In this document: positions 27,722 through 37,003 of the stretch, one piece after another
Layout of the letters: every line of letters begins with the position of its first letter
Numbering within the stretch: the stretch's first letter is position 1
NCBI GenBank assembly: GCA_021780495.1
Contig: JAJXYO010000054.1
Location: forward strand, 31,114 to 94,463
Direction: 5' to 3'
DNA length: 63,350 bases
Source: Deltaproteobacteria bacterium
GTDB lineage: Bacteria > Desulfobacterota > Desulfuromonadia > Geobacterales > Pseudopelobacteraceae
Program-made: the position numbers and the translations under genes
The notes under the pieces: generated by a model
What the model saw: only the letters and a program-made list of their open reading frames with translations
The model's database searches: none
Told to the model about the DNA's origin: nothing

Positions 27722-29704
27722 TCAGGTTCGTACCCTGATCGGCAGAATAACCGTAGTGAGGCCGTCCCACTGCAACCGCCGCTGAATGGCAAAAGCGGTC
27801 TCATTGTGCAACATGCGATGATAGAATTTTTCCAGACGGAAGGTCAGCTGTCCGGTAAAAACCGTTGAACGGGGATATTCCTCATGGATCAGCTTACAAA
27901 GCTCTGTGGCCCCCTCTACAACGTCGGTAGCCGTCTCCATCCTGCATTCGGCGGCAAAACCAAGGCGACGGGCCAACTCCACGTACCTTTCAAGCCCGTC
28001 CTTGACCGACGCTTCCAACGCTTCAACCTCCTCAGCCCCTTTAAAGGAACCGGAATCCACCACTGCGACCGAAACGAAGATTACATTTTTGTAGGTTCTG
28101 GGGAATGTGGTCAGGATCGAAAGCAGGGTATGCACACCAAACCCGCCGTATCCTGATACCAGCTGGATAGCGGTCGATTCGTTATGATCGAGGGGTTCAC
28201 TGTTATACGTGTGATTGATCGGAAAATCCAACAGGGTATTGTCAAGATCGGCGATACCTTGACGGACTTTGGTGTAATGACCTTTTATGAGGTAACATAC
28301 CCAGATTACAATTGAGGTGATCAGCAGGGTCATCCAGCCACCTTCTGCAAATTTCTCAAAGGTGGTGACCACCAGGATGGTAACACAGAGGACCAGACCA
28401 ACCAGGTGTACCGACAGATGACGGAACCACTGTGGATCCTCCTTGCGGCGCTGGATGAAGAACTTCGACATCCCCAGCTGCGACAGTGAGAAGGTGATGA
28501 AGACGTTGATCGAGTACATAACCACCAGCATGCCGACCGATCCGCCGGTATAGAACAGCAGGCCGATGGCGGACATTCCCATCAGCAGGATGCCGTTACG
28601 CATGGTCAGCCGCACCGACAGGGCCGCGAAGCGGTGTGGGAACCAGGAGTCGATCGCCATATTGGACATCACCCGGGGCCCGTCCACGAAACCGGCCTGG
28701 GCCGCCACCAGCAGGAGCGCGCCTTCGGAAAAGATGGTGACAAAGGCTACCCAGTGGCCCATGGGCCAGTTACTGAAGAGCTTATCGGCCAGGACAGCGT
28801 TGAGGGTCATCCCTTCCACCGGTTTCAAGGCCAGGAACAGGTAGCAGAGCAGGATGAGCGAGGAGGTGAAGGCCAGGGAGGTGGCCATGTAGAGCATGGT
28901 GCGCTTGCCGGTCTGCACCCGCGGTTCGCGCATGATCTGCAGTCCGTTGGAGACCGCCTCGATCCCGGTATAGGTACCGCCACCCAGTGAGTAGGCTCGC
29001 ATGAACAGCATCAGGATGCCGATCACCCCGATAGTGGAGACATCGTGGTGGATACCGCTGCCGAGATCGCTCACCACCGGAGCGAAGCGATCGGCATGAA
29101 TGCTGACCCCGTAGATGAGCATAACGATGTGGCTGGCCACAAAAACCATGAAGATCGGTGCCATGACCGTAACCGATTCCTTGACCCCCCGCACATTGAG
29201 GACGATCAGAATAACGATCAGGAAGCAGGCAAAGGGGACTTTGAAGGTGTGATACGGAACCGGCAGATAGCTGAAGACAGCATCCACGCCGGAAGCGATG
29301 GAGATGGTGATGGTCATCACATAATCTACCAGCAGGGCGCTGCCCGAGACCACCCCGGCCTTCTCTCCGAGCAGATGGGTGGCGACGATATACCCGCCGC
29401 CGCCGTGGGGAAAGTGCTCGATGATGCGGGAGTAAGAGTAGGATATGATGAAGACCGTCAGCCCCATCACCACTGCCAGGAGCAGCGCCAGATAGGTATG
29501 GGAGCCGAGCGCCTTGAAGGCCTCTTCCGGGCCGTAGGCCGAGGATGAGAGCCCGTCCGCGCCGAGACCGACCCAGGCCAGCACCGGTATCAGCGCCATC
29601 TTATGGAAAAGGTGGGTGTCTTTCAGTTGCCTAGGCGCACCAAAAATGGCGCGTACAACCTTCTTGAGCATCGAACTGTCATTTTTACCGGATTCCAGGT
29701 TCAT
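27722..29704 (-). CDS. KimA/Kup-like APC superfamily potassium transporter
   Basis: 660 residues. About 12 membrane helices (about 40-480) with the APC/KUP-type first-helix sequence GLGADGLSSSAYGPEEAF and HGGGGYIVA, then a soluble C-terminal domain (about 490-655). The arrangement matches KimA (YdaO), a K+/H+ importer gated by c-di-AMP in Firmicutes, and related permeases often annotated as amino-acid transporters. The KdpDE-like pair downstream on the same strand supports K+ as substrate. Whether c-di-AMP is involved cannot be seen. Confidence 0.85.
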   Translation of the reverse strand: MNLESGKNDSSMLKKVVRAIFGAPRQLKDTHLFHKMALIPVLAWVGLGADGLSSSAYGPEEAFKALGSHTYLALLLAVVMGLTVFIISYSYSRIIEHFPHGGGGYIVATHLLGEKAGVVSGSALLVDYVMTITISIASGVDAVFSYLPVPYHTFKVPFACFLIVILIVLNVRGVKESVTVMAPIFMVFVASHIVMLIYGVSIHADRFAPVVSDLGSGIHHDVSTIGVIGILMLFMRAYSLGGGTYTGIEAVSNGLQIMREPRVQTGKRTMLYMATSLAFTSSLILLCYLFLALKPVEGMTLNAVLADKLFSNWPMGHWVAFVTIFSEGALLLVAAQAGFVDGPRVMSNMAIDSWFPHRFAALSVRLTMRNGILLMGMSAIGLLFYTGGSVGMLVVMYSINVFITFSLSQLGMSKFFIQRRKEDPQWFRHLSVHLVGLVLCVTILVVTTFEKFAEGGWMTLLITSIVIWVCYLIKGHYTKVRQGIADLDNTLLDFPINHTYNSEPLDHNESTAIQLVSGYGGFGVHTLLSILTTFPRTYKNVIFVSVAVVDSGSFKGAEEVEALEASVKDGLERYVELARRLGFAAECRMETATDVVEGATELCKLIHEEYPRSTVFTGQLTFRLEKFYHRMLHNETAFAIQRRLQWDGLTTVILPIRVRT

Positions 29705-29925
29705 TTTTGTGTCTGCTTTCTATTTTGGATCAACATCGGCTGCACCTTGTCATTTTCAACAACTACCCATTGGTGCGTATTGAAATCAAACACCGGGGTT
29801 TCACCACGATTACAGTCCGGCGGCGCAAGTTCCGTTATACCGTTACCGACAGAAATATCTGTGCGGTCACCAAAATCCTGACCCAGATACAGGCCGGTCT
29901 CTGTATCAAACCCGTATATTTTCAT
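29701..29925 (-). CDS. Small protein overlapping the K+ transporter start
   Basis: 74 residues, GGAG before the ATG, and a 4-bp ATGA overlap with the permease start, so it is probably a real, coupled gene. MKIYGFDTETGLYLGQD...ITELAPPDCNRGETPVFDFNTHQWVVVEN (split here for length) has the layout of the small phage tail-fibre-assembly-like family: a Tyr/Thr-Gly-x-x-Leu-Gly opening, an APP turn and a W-x-V-V ending. That likeness is from memory and moderate. Its role ahead of a transporter is unknown. Confidence 0.55.
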   Translation of the reverse strand: MKIYGFDTETGLYLGQDFGDRTDISVGNGITELAPPDCNRGETPVFDFNTHQWVVVENDKVQPMLIQNRKQTQK

Positions 29926-30336
29926 AGCCGCTGCTCCAATGGTCCTTGCATGAGCTCTCTACGCTTACAGTTTAGCGATGAATGGATAAAGGCGGTGTCA
30001 AAATACCTCGGGAACATATCAAGAAAACATCAAGAAGGGATTATTTACGCAGATGGCAAGGCGGTCATTTTCGACACTAAGGTACAACCGTGCTGGACGA
30101 TTCATGGTCCCTGGAATTGTTGACGCCAGGGTATCTACAGCAGACAGCCGGGGAAGTTCATCATAATGAGTGCATAATGACACTCAGCGGCTCTTGAGTT
30201 TATGGGATTAAAAGGCTATATTCGTAATCTACGGAATGTGACAGCAGAGGGTATCAACATGCCGGCAGGTCTTATTGCGGGTTTTCAACAACATATTTCA
30301 TTTTTTACATTTTTATTTCAATAGGTTAGGTACGAC
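29926..30336. other. Intergenic region between the K+ module and trpG
   Basis: About 410 bp carrying the divergent promoters of the K+ module (minus) and trpG (plus). I see no convincing gene, Trp-rich leader or riboswitch. Its length and low coding likelihood mark it as the right junction of the segment separating trpE and trpG. Confidence 0.4.
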
Positions 30337-30906
30337 ATGCTGCTAATGATCGATAATTACGATTCCTTTACCTTCAATATCGTCCAGTATTTCAGCCAAC
30401 TGGGTGAGGATGTGCAGGTCCATCGCAACGACAGGATCAGCCTGGCGGAGATTGAGGCGTTGCGACCGGACCGTATCGTTATCTCGCCCGGGCCCTGCTC
30501 GCCGGAAGAGGCCGGTATCTCTGTCGCGGCCATCACGCATTTTGCCGGTAAAATCCCTATCCTGGGCGTCTGTCTTGGGCACCAGTCTATCGGCGCAGCC
30601 TTCGGCGGCGACGTAGTGCGCAGCTCGTCCCTCATGCATGGCAAAACCTCGCCGATTCTCCATGACGGCAAAGAACTGTTCAATGGCCTGCCCAACCCTT
30701 TTCAAGCCACCCGCTACCACTCGCTGATCGTCGCCCGTCCAACCCTTCCGGCGTGTCTGGAGATCACCGCCTGGGTCGAAAACGGCGAGATCATGGGGAT
30801 GCGGCATCGCGACCTGCCGGTCTGGGGGGTCCAGTTTCACCCGGAATCGATCCTCACCGAGGGTGGCATGGCACTCCTGCAGAACTTCCTCGATATCAGC
30901 AGGTAA
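30337..30906 (+). CDS. trpG: Anthranilate synthase glutamine amidotransferase component
   Basis: 189 residues, a class I glutamine amidotransferase: [40 protein letters not shown] with the catalytic Cys, and [14 protein letters not shown] with the His-Glu pair. It supplies ammonia to TrpE; it could also serve PabB. AGGTTAGG precedes the ATG. It is followed by a terminator and not by trpD, so it is transcribed alone here. Confidence 0.94.
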   Translation: MLLMIDNYDSFTFNIVQYFSQLGEDVQVHRNDRISLAEIEALRPDRIVISPGPCSPEEAGISVAAITHFAGKIPILGVCLGHQSIGAAFGGDVVRSSSLMHGKTSPILHDGKELFNGLPNPFQATRYHSLIVARPTLPACLEITAWVENGEIMGMRHRDLPVWGVQFHPESILTEGGMALLQNFLDISR

Positions 30907-30955
30907 CGGCCTCACTCTTTCTGACACGTTACACGGCTGTGGTACTGCCTGTTTC

Positions 30956-30983
30956 CAGGTACTTCGTGCGAAGTACCTTTTTT
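30956..30983 (+). terminator. Rho-independent terminator of trpG
   Basis: AGGTACTTCG (30957-30966), 2-nt loop, CGAAGTACCT (30969-30978), then a T run to 30983. Confidence 0.85.
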
Positions 30984-31004
30984 CACTGTTCCTGAATCCC
31001 GGCC

Positions 31005-31544
31005 TCACTCCTGGGGAGGGGGTCTGCCGGTCCTGGCGACAAACTCCATATCTTCCTTTTTCCGGGATATATTTTCGGAGCAATAAGACCAGATCCGATA
31101 ACTTTCCACACCAAGAATGGTTATGCCCGAACCGAACACCGCCCAGTAATTTTCCTCAAGGCAATTCCCAAAATAATAAAAGAGAAAAAAACCTGTCAAA
31201 AAGCCAACATGACTGAAACTGCTGCGATGTTCCAGGCCGGTTGTCATGCGGGAGAGACTCAGAATTATTGCGGAGAACGTATACAGCAGGAGCGCTATGC
31301 TGATGACGCGGGCCGGTGGAGGCTTACCGAGAAAAGCGGTGACCGTCTCCGGGCCGGGAAGCACGACAAAGCCCCACCAGGCGAAAATACTGACCACCAG
31401 AAACAGCGCCAGCGCCAGAATTCCACGGGTGGAAAGGCGGCGCAAGCGGTCAATTTCAGCGCTCAATTCCCGCCGCAGCCTGTCAGCGTTATCCTGATTT
31501 TCATCTGCAGCGCTCGACAGTTGATGTTCACGCGTGTCTTTCAT
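31005..31544 (-). CDS. Membrane protein of unknown function, last gene of the cytochrome operon
   Basis: 179 residues from the ATG at 31544 (the open frame runs to 31679 but would overlap the sensor gene by 46 bp). A charged N-terminal helix (about 10-45) precedes four hydrophobic segments (about 45-65, 82-102, 115-135, 140-160). No family recognised. Position suggests a role with the cytochrome complex. Confidence 0.6.
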   Translation of the reverse strand: MKDTREHQLSSAADENQDNADRLRRELSAEIDRLRRLSTRGILALALFLVVSIFAWWGFVVLPGPETVTAFLGKPPPARVISIALLLYTFSAIILSLSRMTTGLEHRSSFSHVGFLTGFFLFYYFGNCLEENYWAVFGSGITILGVESYRIWSYCSENISRKKEDMEFVARTGRPPPQE

Positions 31545-31633
31545 GCCATCCCCGGAAGCATCAACCCTGCTCAACAGGATACGTGCGTTAACGAAGCGTC
31601 TGCTATCAACAGCAGAAATCAGCTTCCATGCTA

Positions 31634-32476
31634 TTAACCTACGTGTACCTCGCTGGATTCGCTGACAGATATAGCACAATTCTTCCTGTCGTAGGCGTCC
31701 ATTTTCGCCTTGTAGTAACCCGATGCGATCACATCCAGATCATGGGGCAAGTGAGGCGGGGGTTGGGGGGGATCGATAAGCCCAGCCGATGATTCTACAT
31801 ACGCTCGCAATCTCTGAACCGGGAGGAAGACATTCCGTCGCAACAGCGCAGTCACCCCGCCAATCGTAAGGATGAGGCTCATCACCGTAAAGACAATCAT
31901 CTGGAGGCGAAGCATAGCCAGCGACCGGTCGCGCTCCACCCGCGACAACCCTATATCCAGGGTGCCCAACACCTTCTGCTCCGGGCGATGAACATGACAG
32001 GCTGCGGACGAGCAGTCCGGGGCGTTGTAGATGGGTGCGGTGATGGCAATGACATCCATGCCGTCAGGATTTTTGAACGTGCGGGCCTGCTGCATATTTC
32101 CCATGTTCGTTACCGGGACGGCACCTTTGTGACAGACGATGCACCCCTCTGTATTTTTGTCCACCTGACGGTTTATTTCACCCGGCTTGGCAGAAAAGGT
32201 CACAACACCCTTCTTGTTGAATATCCTGACGTGATCAACGCCTTTCTGTTCGCCCACATTCCGTATGATGGTAGCCAGCGTTTCCCGGTCGGACTTGTGC
32301 ATTGCATACCGGGTAGATTTGAGTACGGTGTCCGCAAGATTGGTGGCATACACGATCTCGCCGTGATGAAGATCTTCACTGATAACCGAGAAGAGGATCA
32401 GACAACAGACCACCATAAAGCCGGTAACAGCAAGGCCGACCGGGATCAGGGCTTTTCCCGCGAGTGTGGCAAACAT
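31634..32476 (-). CDS. Haem-c periplasmic sensor protein lacking an output domain
   Basis: 280 residues. Membrane helix 1 (about 12-32), periplasmic domain with CIVCH (112-116) and a C-x4-C-H site (155-161), membrane helix 2 (about 188-210), then a short HAMP-like tail with no kinase, cyclase or methyl-accepting domain. The same sensor layout (CxxCH then Cx4CH about 43 residues later) occurs in the histidine kinase at 37004-38572. It probably reads redox state through covalent haem, and may act by partnering another protein. It could be a truncated kinase or chemoreceptor gene. It follows the 12-haem cytochrome gene by 48 bp. Confidence 0.75.
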   Translation of the reverse strand: MFATLAGKALIPVGLAVTGFMVVCCLILFSVISEDLHHGEIVYATNLADTVLKSTRYAMHKSDRETLATIIRNVGEQKGVDHVRIFNKKGVVTFSAKPGEINRQVDKNTEGCIVCHKGAVPVTNMGNMQQARTFKNPDGMDVIAITAPIYNAPDCSSAACHVHRPEQKVLGTLDIGLSRVERDRSLAMLRLQMIVFTVMSLILTIGGVTALLRRNVFLPVQRLRAYVESSAGLIDPPQPPPHLPHDLDVIASGYYKAKMDAYDRKNCAISVSESSEVHVG

Positions 32477-32524
32477 GGCATCCCTCCGCAGATTCTGAAG
32501 AATTCAAGTCTCAGGGTTTGAAGC

Positions 32525-33514
32525 TTACATCTTGTGACACGACTCGCATTTGTCCTTTACGCTGAAAGCGGTTTTCCCATCATGGCAACCGCCACAGGAT
32601 TTCCCTTTTTCCATCTCCTGCATCGACACCGGCACCGTACTGCGGGTTGTTGTGTACCTTGAGGCGTGGCAATCGGCACAGGTGTAAAGACCGGTGTGGA
32701 ACGTGTGACTGAACACAACATTGCCGGTGCTCTTTTCCTCAAACAGCAGTTCTCGTACCGGGTGGCATTTCGTGCACTCTTTTACGGAAAAAGCCTGTTT
32801 GGAGTTGTGACAGGCACCGCACGACTTCCCTTTTTCCATAGCTGCCATGTCAACGTGCCGGTTCTTCAGATTCGGAGCATACAATACAGGATGACATTTA
32901 CCGCATCCTGCAACCGCGCTATGGTTTTTATGGCTGAAACGTGTGGGACCGGTCACTTTTACCTTATACGTTATCTCCTTCACAGGATGACAGGCCACGC
33001 ATGATGCAAGCCCGAAAGCCTTCGTGCCGTTGTGACAGGCACCGCATGATTTCCCCTGTTCCATCTCTGCCATGGTGAAACGTTTATTGGGACCGGCGGC
33101 AAAGATCGAGGGGTGACAGAGACCGCAATCAGCCGTGGTGGCAAGATGTAATCTATGGCTGAATCCGGTAGGCCCGGTGGCCTTGACGTTGAAGACGACC
33201 TCCCTGGTCTGATGGCATCGGGCGCAGGCTGCCAGGGAAAATCCCTTTTTCCCGTTATGGCATGCGCCACACGACCTCCCTTTCTGCATATCAGACATCG
33301 TATAATGCGTTTTCTTTTTCAAATCAAAGAGGGCATCGTGACAAGCCCGGCAATTTCTGGCCAGCCCTTTCTTGTCAAGATGCTTAACGTGGCTGAAAAC
33401 CACCTTACCGGCATTGCCGGTTACAAAAGTCACATCCCGTATAGTGACTGCCAACGCCGCACCCTGGAATAGCAGCAGCAGAGCAAGCATGCAGAAGCTC
33501 ACGCGGTATTTCAT
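32525..33514 (-). CDS. Dodecahaem cytochrome c with four triheme c7-type repeats (OmcQ-like)
   Basis: 329 residues with a signal peptide (about 1-22) and twelve CxxCH motifs arranged as four similar triheme modules. Each module has a C(R/G)xCH, then GKSCGACHNG(K/T), then a third CxxCH, with FSH(K/R)xH supplying distal His. This is the c7-type 'nanowire' triheme domain. It would carry electrons across the periplasm from the CbcA/CbcB-like complex encoded upstream. In Geobacter sulfurreducens the cbcBA region is reported to include the multihaem cytochrome OmcQ; this equivalence is from memory and gene order. Confidence 0.88.
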   Translation of the reverse strand: MKYRVSFCMLALLLLFQGAALAVTIRDVTFVTGNAGKVVFSHVKHLDKKGLARNCRACHDALFDLKKKTHYTMSDMQKGRSCGACHNGKKGFSLAACARCHQTREVVFNVKATGPTGFSHRLHLATTADCGLCHPSIFAAGPNKRFTMAEMEQGKSCGACHNGTKAFGLASCVACHPVKEITYKVKVTGPTRFSHKNHSAVAGCGKCHPVLYAPNLKNRHVDMAAMEKGKSCGACHNSKQAFSVKECTKCHPVRELLFEEKSTGNVVFSHTFHTGLYTCADCHASRYTTTRSTVPVSMQEMEKGKSCGGCHDGKTAFSVKDKCESCHKM

Positions 33515-33564
33515 AAGACATCCTCCCGTGCTGAGATTACGAACGGCAGCATCCAGCCTTGCCC

Positions 33565-34224
33565 CTATGGCGTGTGATCACGAACAGAATCATCGACGTT
33601 TTCTTCCTCCCAGCCATTCCACATCGGCTTGAAATGTGCCAGCGGGGTATGTCCGAGTGTGGCCAGATAGATATGTACGAACAGGAAAGCGGTAAAACAG
33701 CAGGCCAGCAGGAAATGTGCCCCTACCAGCATTTTTATGCCCCCCAGCAGGAGCAGCACTTCGCGCATCGGCGCAACATACATGAGCAGTACACCGCTTA
33801 CGATAACCAAGGGCAAAAGAATGAACATGATGACCAGATACGCAGCCTTCTGCATGGGATTGAACTTGTGGTCAGGGGTACTATGGTGCGGGTTGGGTTT
33901 TCCGAGAAAATAGGTACGGAAATAGAAATAGGCCTGTCGAAAAACACCCGATTTCAGATCGTCCCGTGTCGGCACATACAGCTTCAACAGACTACGTGCC
34001 ACAACCAGGTAGTATGTCAGCCAGAGCAGGTACGAGATGGAAACGACCATACCGGCGGTGTTATGCAACCGGATGGCAGCTTTATAGGCGCCGAACACAT
34101 TGATGTAATCGGGAAATCGTATCTGCAGCCCGGTAACACATAAGGTCACAATCCCGAAGGCGTTCAGCCAGTGCCAGATCCTGACGGGCAAGGGGGTCAT
34201 ATACACCATCTCTTTAGGCTTCAT
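33565..34224 (-). CDS. cbcB: Membrane b-type dihaem cytochrome (CbcB-like)
   Basis: 219 residues from the ATG at 34224, which has AAAGGA at suitable distance; an in-frame ATG at 34233 lies too close to that site. Four or five membrane helices with His in [28 protein letters not shown] and [11 protein letters not shown], as in cytochrome b561/thiosulfate-reductase-type b subunits with two b haems. With the 7-haem subunit it forms a quinol oxidoreductase passing electrons to periplasmic cytochromes. It overlaps the cbcA-like gene by 11 bp. Confidence 0.88.
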   Translation of the reverse strand: MKPKEMVYMTPLPVRIWHWLNAFGIVTLCVTGLQIRFPDYINVFGAYKAAIRLHNTAGMVVSISYLLWLTYYLVVARSLLKLYVPTRDDLKSGVFRQAYFYFRTYFLGKPNPHHSTPDHKFNPMQKAAYLVIMFILLPLVIVSGVLLMYVAPMREVLLLLGGIKMLVGAHFLLACCFTAFLFVHIYLATLGHTPLAHFKPMWNGWEEENVDDSVRDHTP

Positions 34225-35332
34225 GATGATCATCCTTTCTGTTCTTCCTGGTCAGGAACCGGAAGAAGCCATGGCCCAACGGGAATGACAACCCCGCGGC
34301 GACGATCAAACCTCCGATGAGGTTGAGAGCGGTGCTTCTGGTCGTACCCAGCATGTAAAAATCCGGGGTGCCGTACAGAATATCCAGAATGGCCCCTTTT
34401 TCCACGGGAACACGGGAATAACCGCCGTTTTTTTCCGGAAAAGCGATAAAGCTTTTTTGCATGGCCTTTGGCCCGGAAGCGTGACAAAAAGAGCAATCCC
34501 AACGGTTGTTCAGGATCTGATAACTGTGGGTAACCTTCTCCGGCACCATCATGCCCCATAAGCGCATATTCATACCGCGCAGCAGATGATTGAACGCCCT
34601 CAGCTCTTCCAGCGAAACCAGGTTATCGCCATTTCGATCTATCAACCGGCTGATGTCATCCCCTTTTGTCAGCCGGGCAAGCTCCTCATAGCTGGCATTT
34701 TTGAAATCTTTTGCGGAACCGGGCAGACGGCTTTCAATGGTCATGGAAATGACATAGTCCTTTGAACCGGTATGGCAGGTAATACAGGGCAGCGCATCTA
34801 TGTGAAGATCAGCCTGAGGCAGCCATTTTGAATGGGTTTGAATGGTCTTTCTGCTGTCATGGCACCTGGCACATTTATGATTGATGTCGTCACCCGACAT
34901 AAACACCGGTAACCGTACCTCATGCGGGTTATGACAGCCGTTGCACCCGGCCTTGGGTCCATGGAGGCTTTTGGCATACTCCTCATAGATCGGACCATGG
35001 CAATCTCCGCAGGCCGCCCGGGGAGGGATGAAACCATCACCCGGATGCCCTGCTGAGACCCTGTCATGACACGATATGCATCCGACAATGGCATGCGAAG
35101 TGCCTGCAAACTTGACCGGATCGATATATACGTTCACACCGGCCGGGCCTGTGATCGTTTTTTGCCCATGACAGCCCATGCACTTTTCATTCTTAGTGCG
35201 AATGAAGCCGTGTTCAGCCTTGTCAACATCCGGATCCTGGTTGGCCGGGCCAGCGACAGCTGTCACCCCACTCGTAGTTGAAAGCATGAATACCGTTAGA
35301 GTCGTCCAAATCGCTCGGTTACACGCATGCAT
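34214..35332 (-). CDS. cbcA: Seven-haem cytochrome c subunit of a bc complex (CbcA-like)
   Basis: 372 residues: signal peptide (about 1-28), seven CxxCH sites (CMGCH, CISCH, CGDCH, CNGCH, CARCH, CITCH, CSFCH), an EF-hand-like [13 protein letters not shown] between haems six and seven, and a C-terminal membrane anchor (about 338-360). Seven haems plus a partner b cytochrome match CbcA of the CbcBA complex, described in Geobacter sulfurreducens as needed for respiration near the lowest usable redox potentials. It is the first gene of the operon and faces a divergent sigma-54 regulator, as expected for BccR-type control. Confidence 0.88.
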   Translation of the reverse strand: MHACNRAIWTTLTVFMLSTTSGVTAVAGPANQDPDVDKAEHGFIRTKNEKCMGCHGQKTITGPAGVNVYIDPVKFAGTSHAIVGCISCHDRVSAGHPGDGFIPPRAACGDCHGPIYEEYAKSLHGPKAGCNGCHNPHEVRLPVFMSGDDINHKCARCHDSRKTIQTHSKWLPQADLHIDALPCITCHTGSKDYVISMTIESRLPGSAKDFKNASYEELARLTKGDDISRLIDRNGDNLVSLEELRAFNHLLRGMNMRLWGMMVPEKVTHSYQILNNRWDCSFCHASGPKAMQKSFIAFPEKNGGYSRVPVEKGAILDILYGTPDFYMLGTTRSTALNLIGGLIVAAGLSFPLGHGFFRFLTRKNRKDDHHEA

Positions 35333-35509
35333 GGCGTAGCTCCTTCTCCCTGTCTTCGGATGTTCAACGCGCTGGCAGCTGACAGTTCATAAGCACCTCT
35401 CTCCTTGTATCACTAATTATTAATCTTGCAACGAGGTCACAGGGATAACGCGTATCACGTCTGACAACCTCCCGTCCCCGCTCCCACGCCGGTTCCGACC
35501 GGGCCCAAT

Positions 35510-35523
35510 TTGACAAGTGTCAA
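35510..35523. promoter_or_regulatory. Inverted repeat in the cbcA/regulator intergenic region
   Basis: TTGACA-AG-TGTCAA, perfect 6-bp arms, 55 bp before the regulator ATG and about 180 bp before the cbcA-like start. It could bind the divergently encoded enhancer-binding protein or another dimeric regulator. No canonical -24/-12 element is visible in this 245-bp gap. Confidence 0.35.
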
Positions 35524-35577
35524 TACATTGGTAGGTTATATAGGGTCGGCAATCCACCCTGTAACAGAGGACAGTGC

Positions 35578-36987
35578 ATGGAAAACAGCAGGCTTCTGAT
35601 AGTTGACGACGAGGCGGTCATCAGGGATGGCTTGAAACGCGTTCTCGAGGGTGAAAACTTCGCAGTAGAAACCTGTTCGAGCGGCTATAGCGCCCTTGAA
35701 ATCATGCAGCAGCGGGAATTCGACCTGATCATAACCGATCTGAAAATGCCCGGCATGAGCGGGATCGAGGTCCTGAAAAGTGTCCGGACACTTCAGCCTG
35801 ATATACCGGTAATCCTGATTACCGGTTACGCCTCGGTAGATACGGCCGTGGAGGCCATGAAAAACGGTGCGGCGGATTACATAACAAAGCCGTTCGCGCC
35901 GGCTCTGCTGATGGAAAAGGTACGCAACGCCCTCAGCCAGCGCAGCATGCCGCTGGATGAGATCTGCCTCAGGGAAGAGGTCAGCCGGCAGCACGGATTT
36001 CATCAGTTCATTGGTGAAAGCAGGGAGATGCAGAAGGTGTATCACCGGATCATGCATGTGGCCGCCACCAACAGCACGGTGCTGATCACGGGCGAAAGCG
36101 GCACCGGCAAGGAGCTGGCGGCCCGGGCAATCCATGACAACAGCCCCCGCAAGGACAAACCGTTCGTTGCGGTGGATTGTTCATCCCTGGCGGAAACACT
36201 GCTGGAAAGCGAACTGTTCGGGCATGTCAAAGGCTCGTTTACCGGCGCGGTCCAGACCAAGACCGGGCTGTTCAAGGTTGCCGACGGCGGCACGCTCTTT
36301 CTGGATGAGGTTTCCAACATCGGCCTCTCGACTCAGGCAAAACTCCTGCGCGCCTTGCAGGAGCGCAAGATCACCCCCATCGGCGGCACACAACTGGTGC
36401 CGATCGATATCCACCTGGTTGCAGCAACCAACAAAAATCTCAAAACCATGGTCCAGGAAGGGACGTTCCGGGAGGACCTGTTTTTTCGTCTCAACATCAT
36501 CCCGATCGAACTGCCGCCACTCCGCGACCGCACCCAGGACATCCCGATCCTGATACGCCATTTCCTCAAAAAATATACGACCGAGATCGGCAAGGAAATC
36601 AGGGGGATCGCGCCTGATGTCATGTCGTTTCTGGGGAGTTATGCCTATCCGGGGAACGTACGGGAGCTGGAGAACATGATCGAACGGGCGGTGGTGCTGG
36701 CGGAAGGCGATATTATCCGCAATGAGGATCTTGAACTGTGGGACAGCACCGCGAGCGCGCCGCATGGCAGGATAGAACACATACCTTTGAATGCGGAAGA
36801 GCTCAAGGAGATGAAGCGTCATATCCGTGATCACGCCATGGAATCATTGGAAAGCGCGTTCGTGCGTAATGCCCTGGAGCGCAATGGTTGGAATGTCACC
36901 AGAGCTGCCGAGGAGACCGGGATCCTCCGGCCGAATTTCCAGAGCATGATGAAGAAGCTGGGGATCTCGGCACGGGGGGAGCATTGA
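35578..36987 (+). CDS. bccR: NtrC-family sigma-54 response regulator (BccR-like)
   Basis: 469 residues: receiver (about 1-120: LLIVDDEAVIRDG, DLIITDLKMPGMSG, ITKPFAP), AAA+ domain (about 140-375: GESGTGKELAARAIH, GGTLFLDEV, R-fingers) and a Fis-type HTH (about 435-465: RNGWNVTRAAEETGI). The sigma-54 contact loop is GSFTGA and not the usual GAFTGA. It should activate sigma-54 promoters. In Geobacter sulfurreducens the cbcBA operon depends on such a regulator named BccR; orthology is inferred from context. Confidence 0.88.
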   Translation: MENSRLLIVDDEAVIRDGLKRVLEGENFAVETCSSGYSALEIMQQREFDLIITDLKMPGMSGIEVLKSVRTLQPDIPVILITGYASVDTAVEAMKNGAADYITKPFAPALLMEKVRNALSQRSMPLDEICLREEVSRQHGFHQFIGESREMQKVYHRIMHVAATNSTVLITGESGTGKELAARAIHDNSPRKDKPFVAVDCSSLAETLLESELFGHVKGSFTGAVQTKTGLFKVADGGTLFLDEVSNIGLSTQAKLLRALQERKITPIGGTQLVPIDIHLVAATNKNLKTMVQEGTFREDLFFRLNIIPIELPPLRDRTQDIPILIRHFLKKYTTEIGKEIRGIAPDVMSFLGSYAYPGNVRELENMIERAVVLAEGDIIRNEDLELWDSTASAPHGRIEHIPLNAEELKEMKRHIRDHAMESLESAFVRNALERNGWNVTRAAEETGILRPNFQSMMKKLGISARGEH

Positions 36988-37003
36988 CGACACACCTGCA
37001 ACG

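Noticed and set aside
29926..30336. Possible c-di-AMP (ydaO-type) riboswitch before the K+ module
   Set aside because: Looked for because ydaO/kimA genes in Firmicutes carry one; I could not find the conserved elements on the minus strand.
35410..35450. Sigma-54-like element TGTGACC-N3-TTGCAA upstream of the cbcA-like gene
   Set aside because: The -12 half TTGCA is good but the -24 half lacks GG at the required place; no GG-N10-GC pair exists in the gap.
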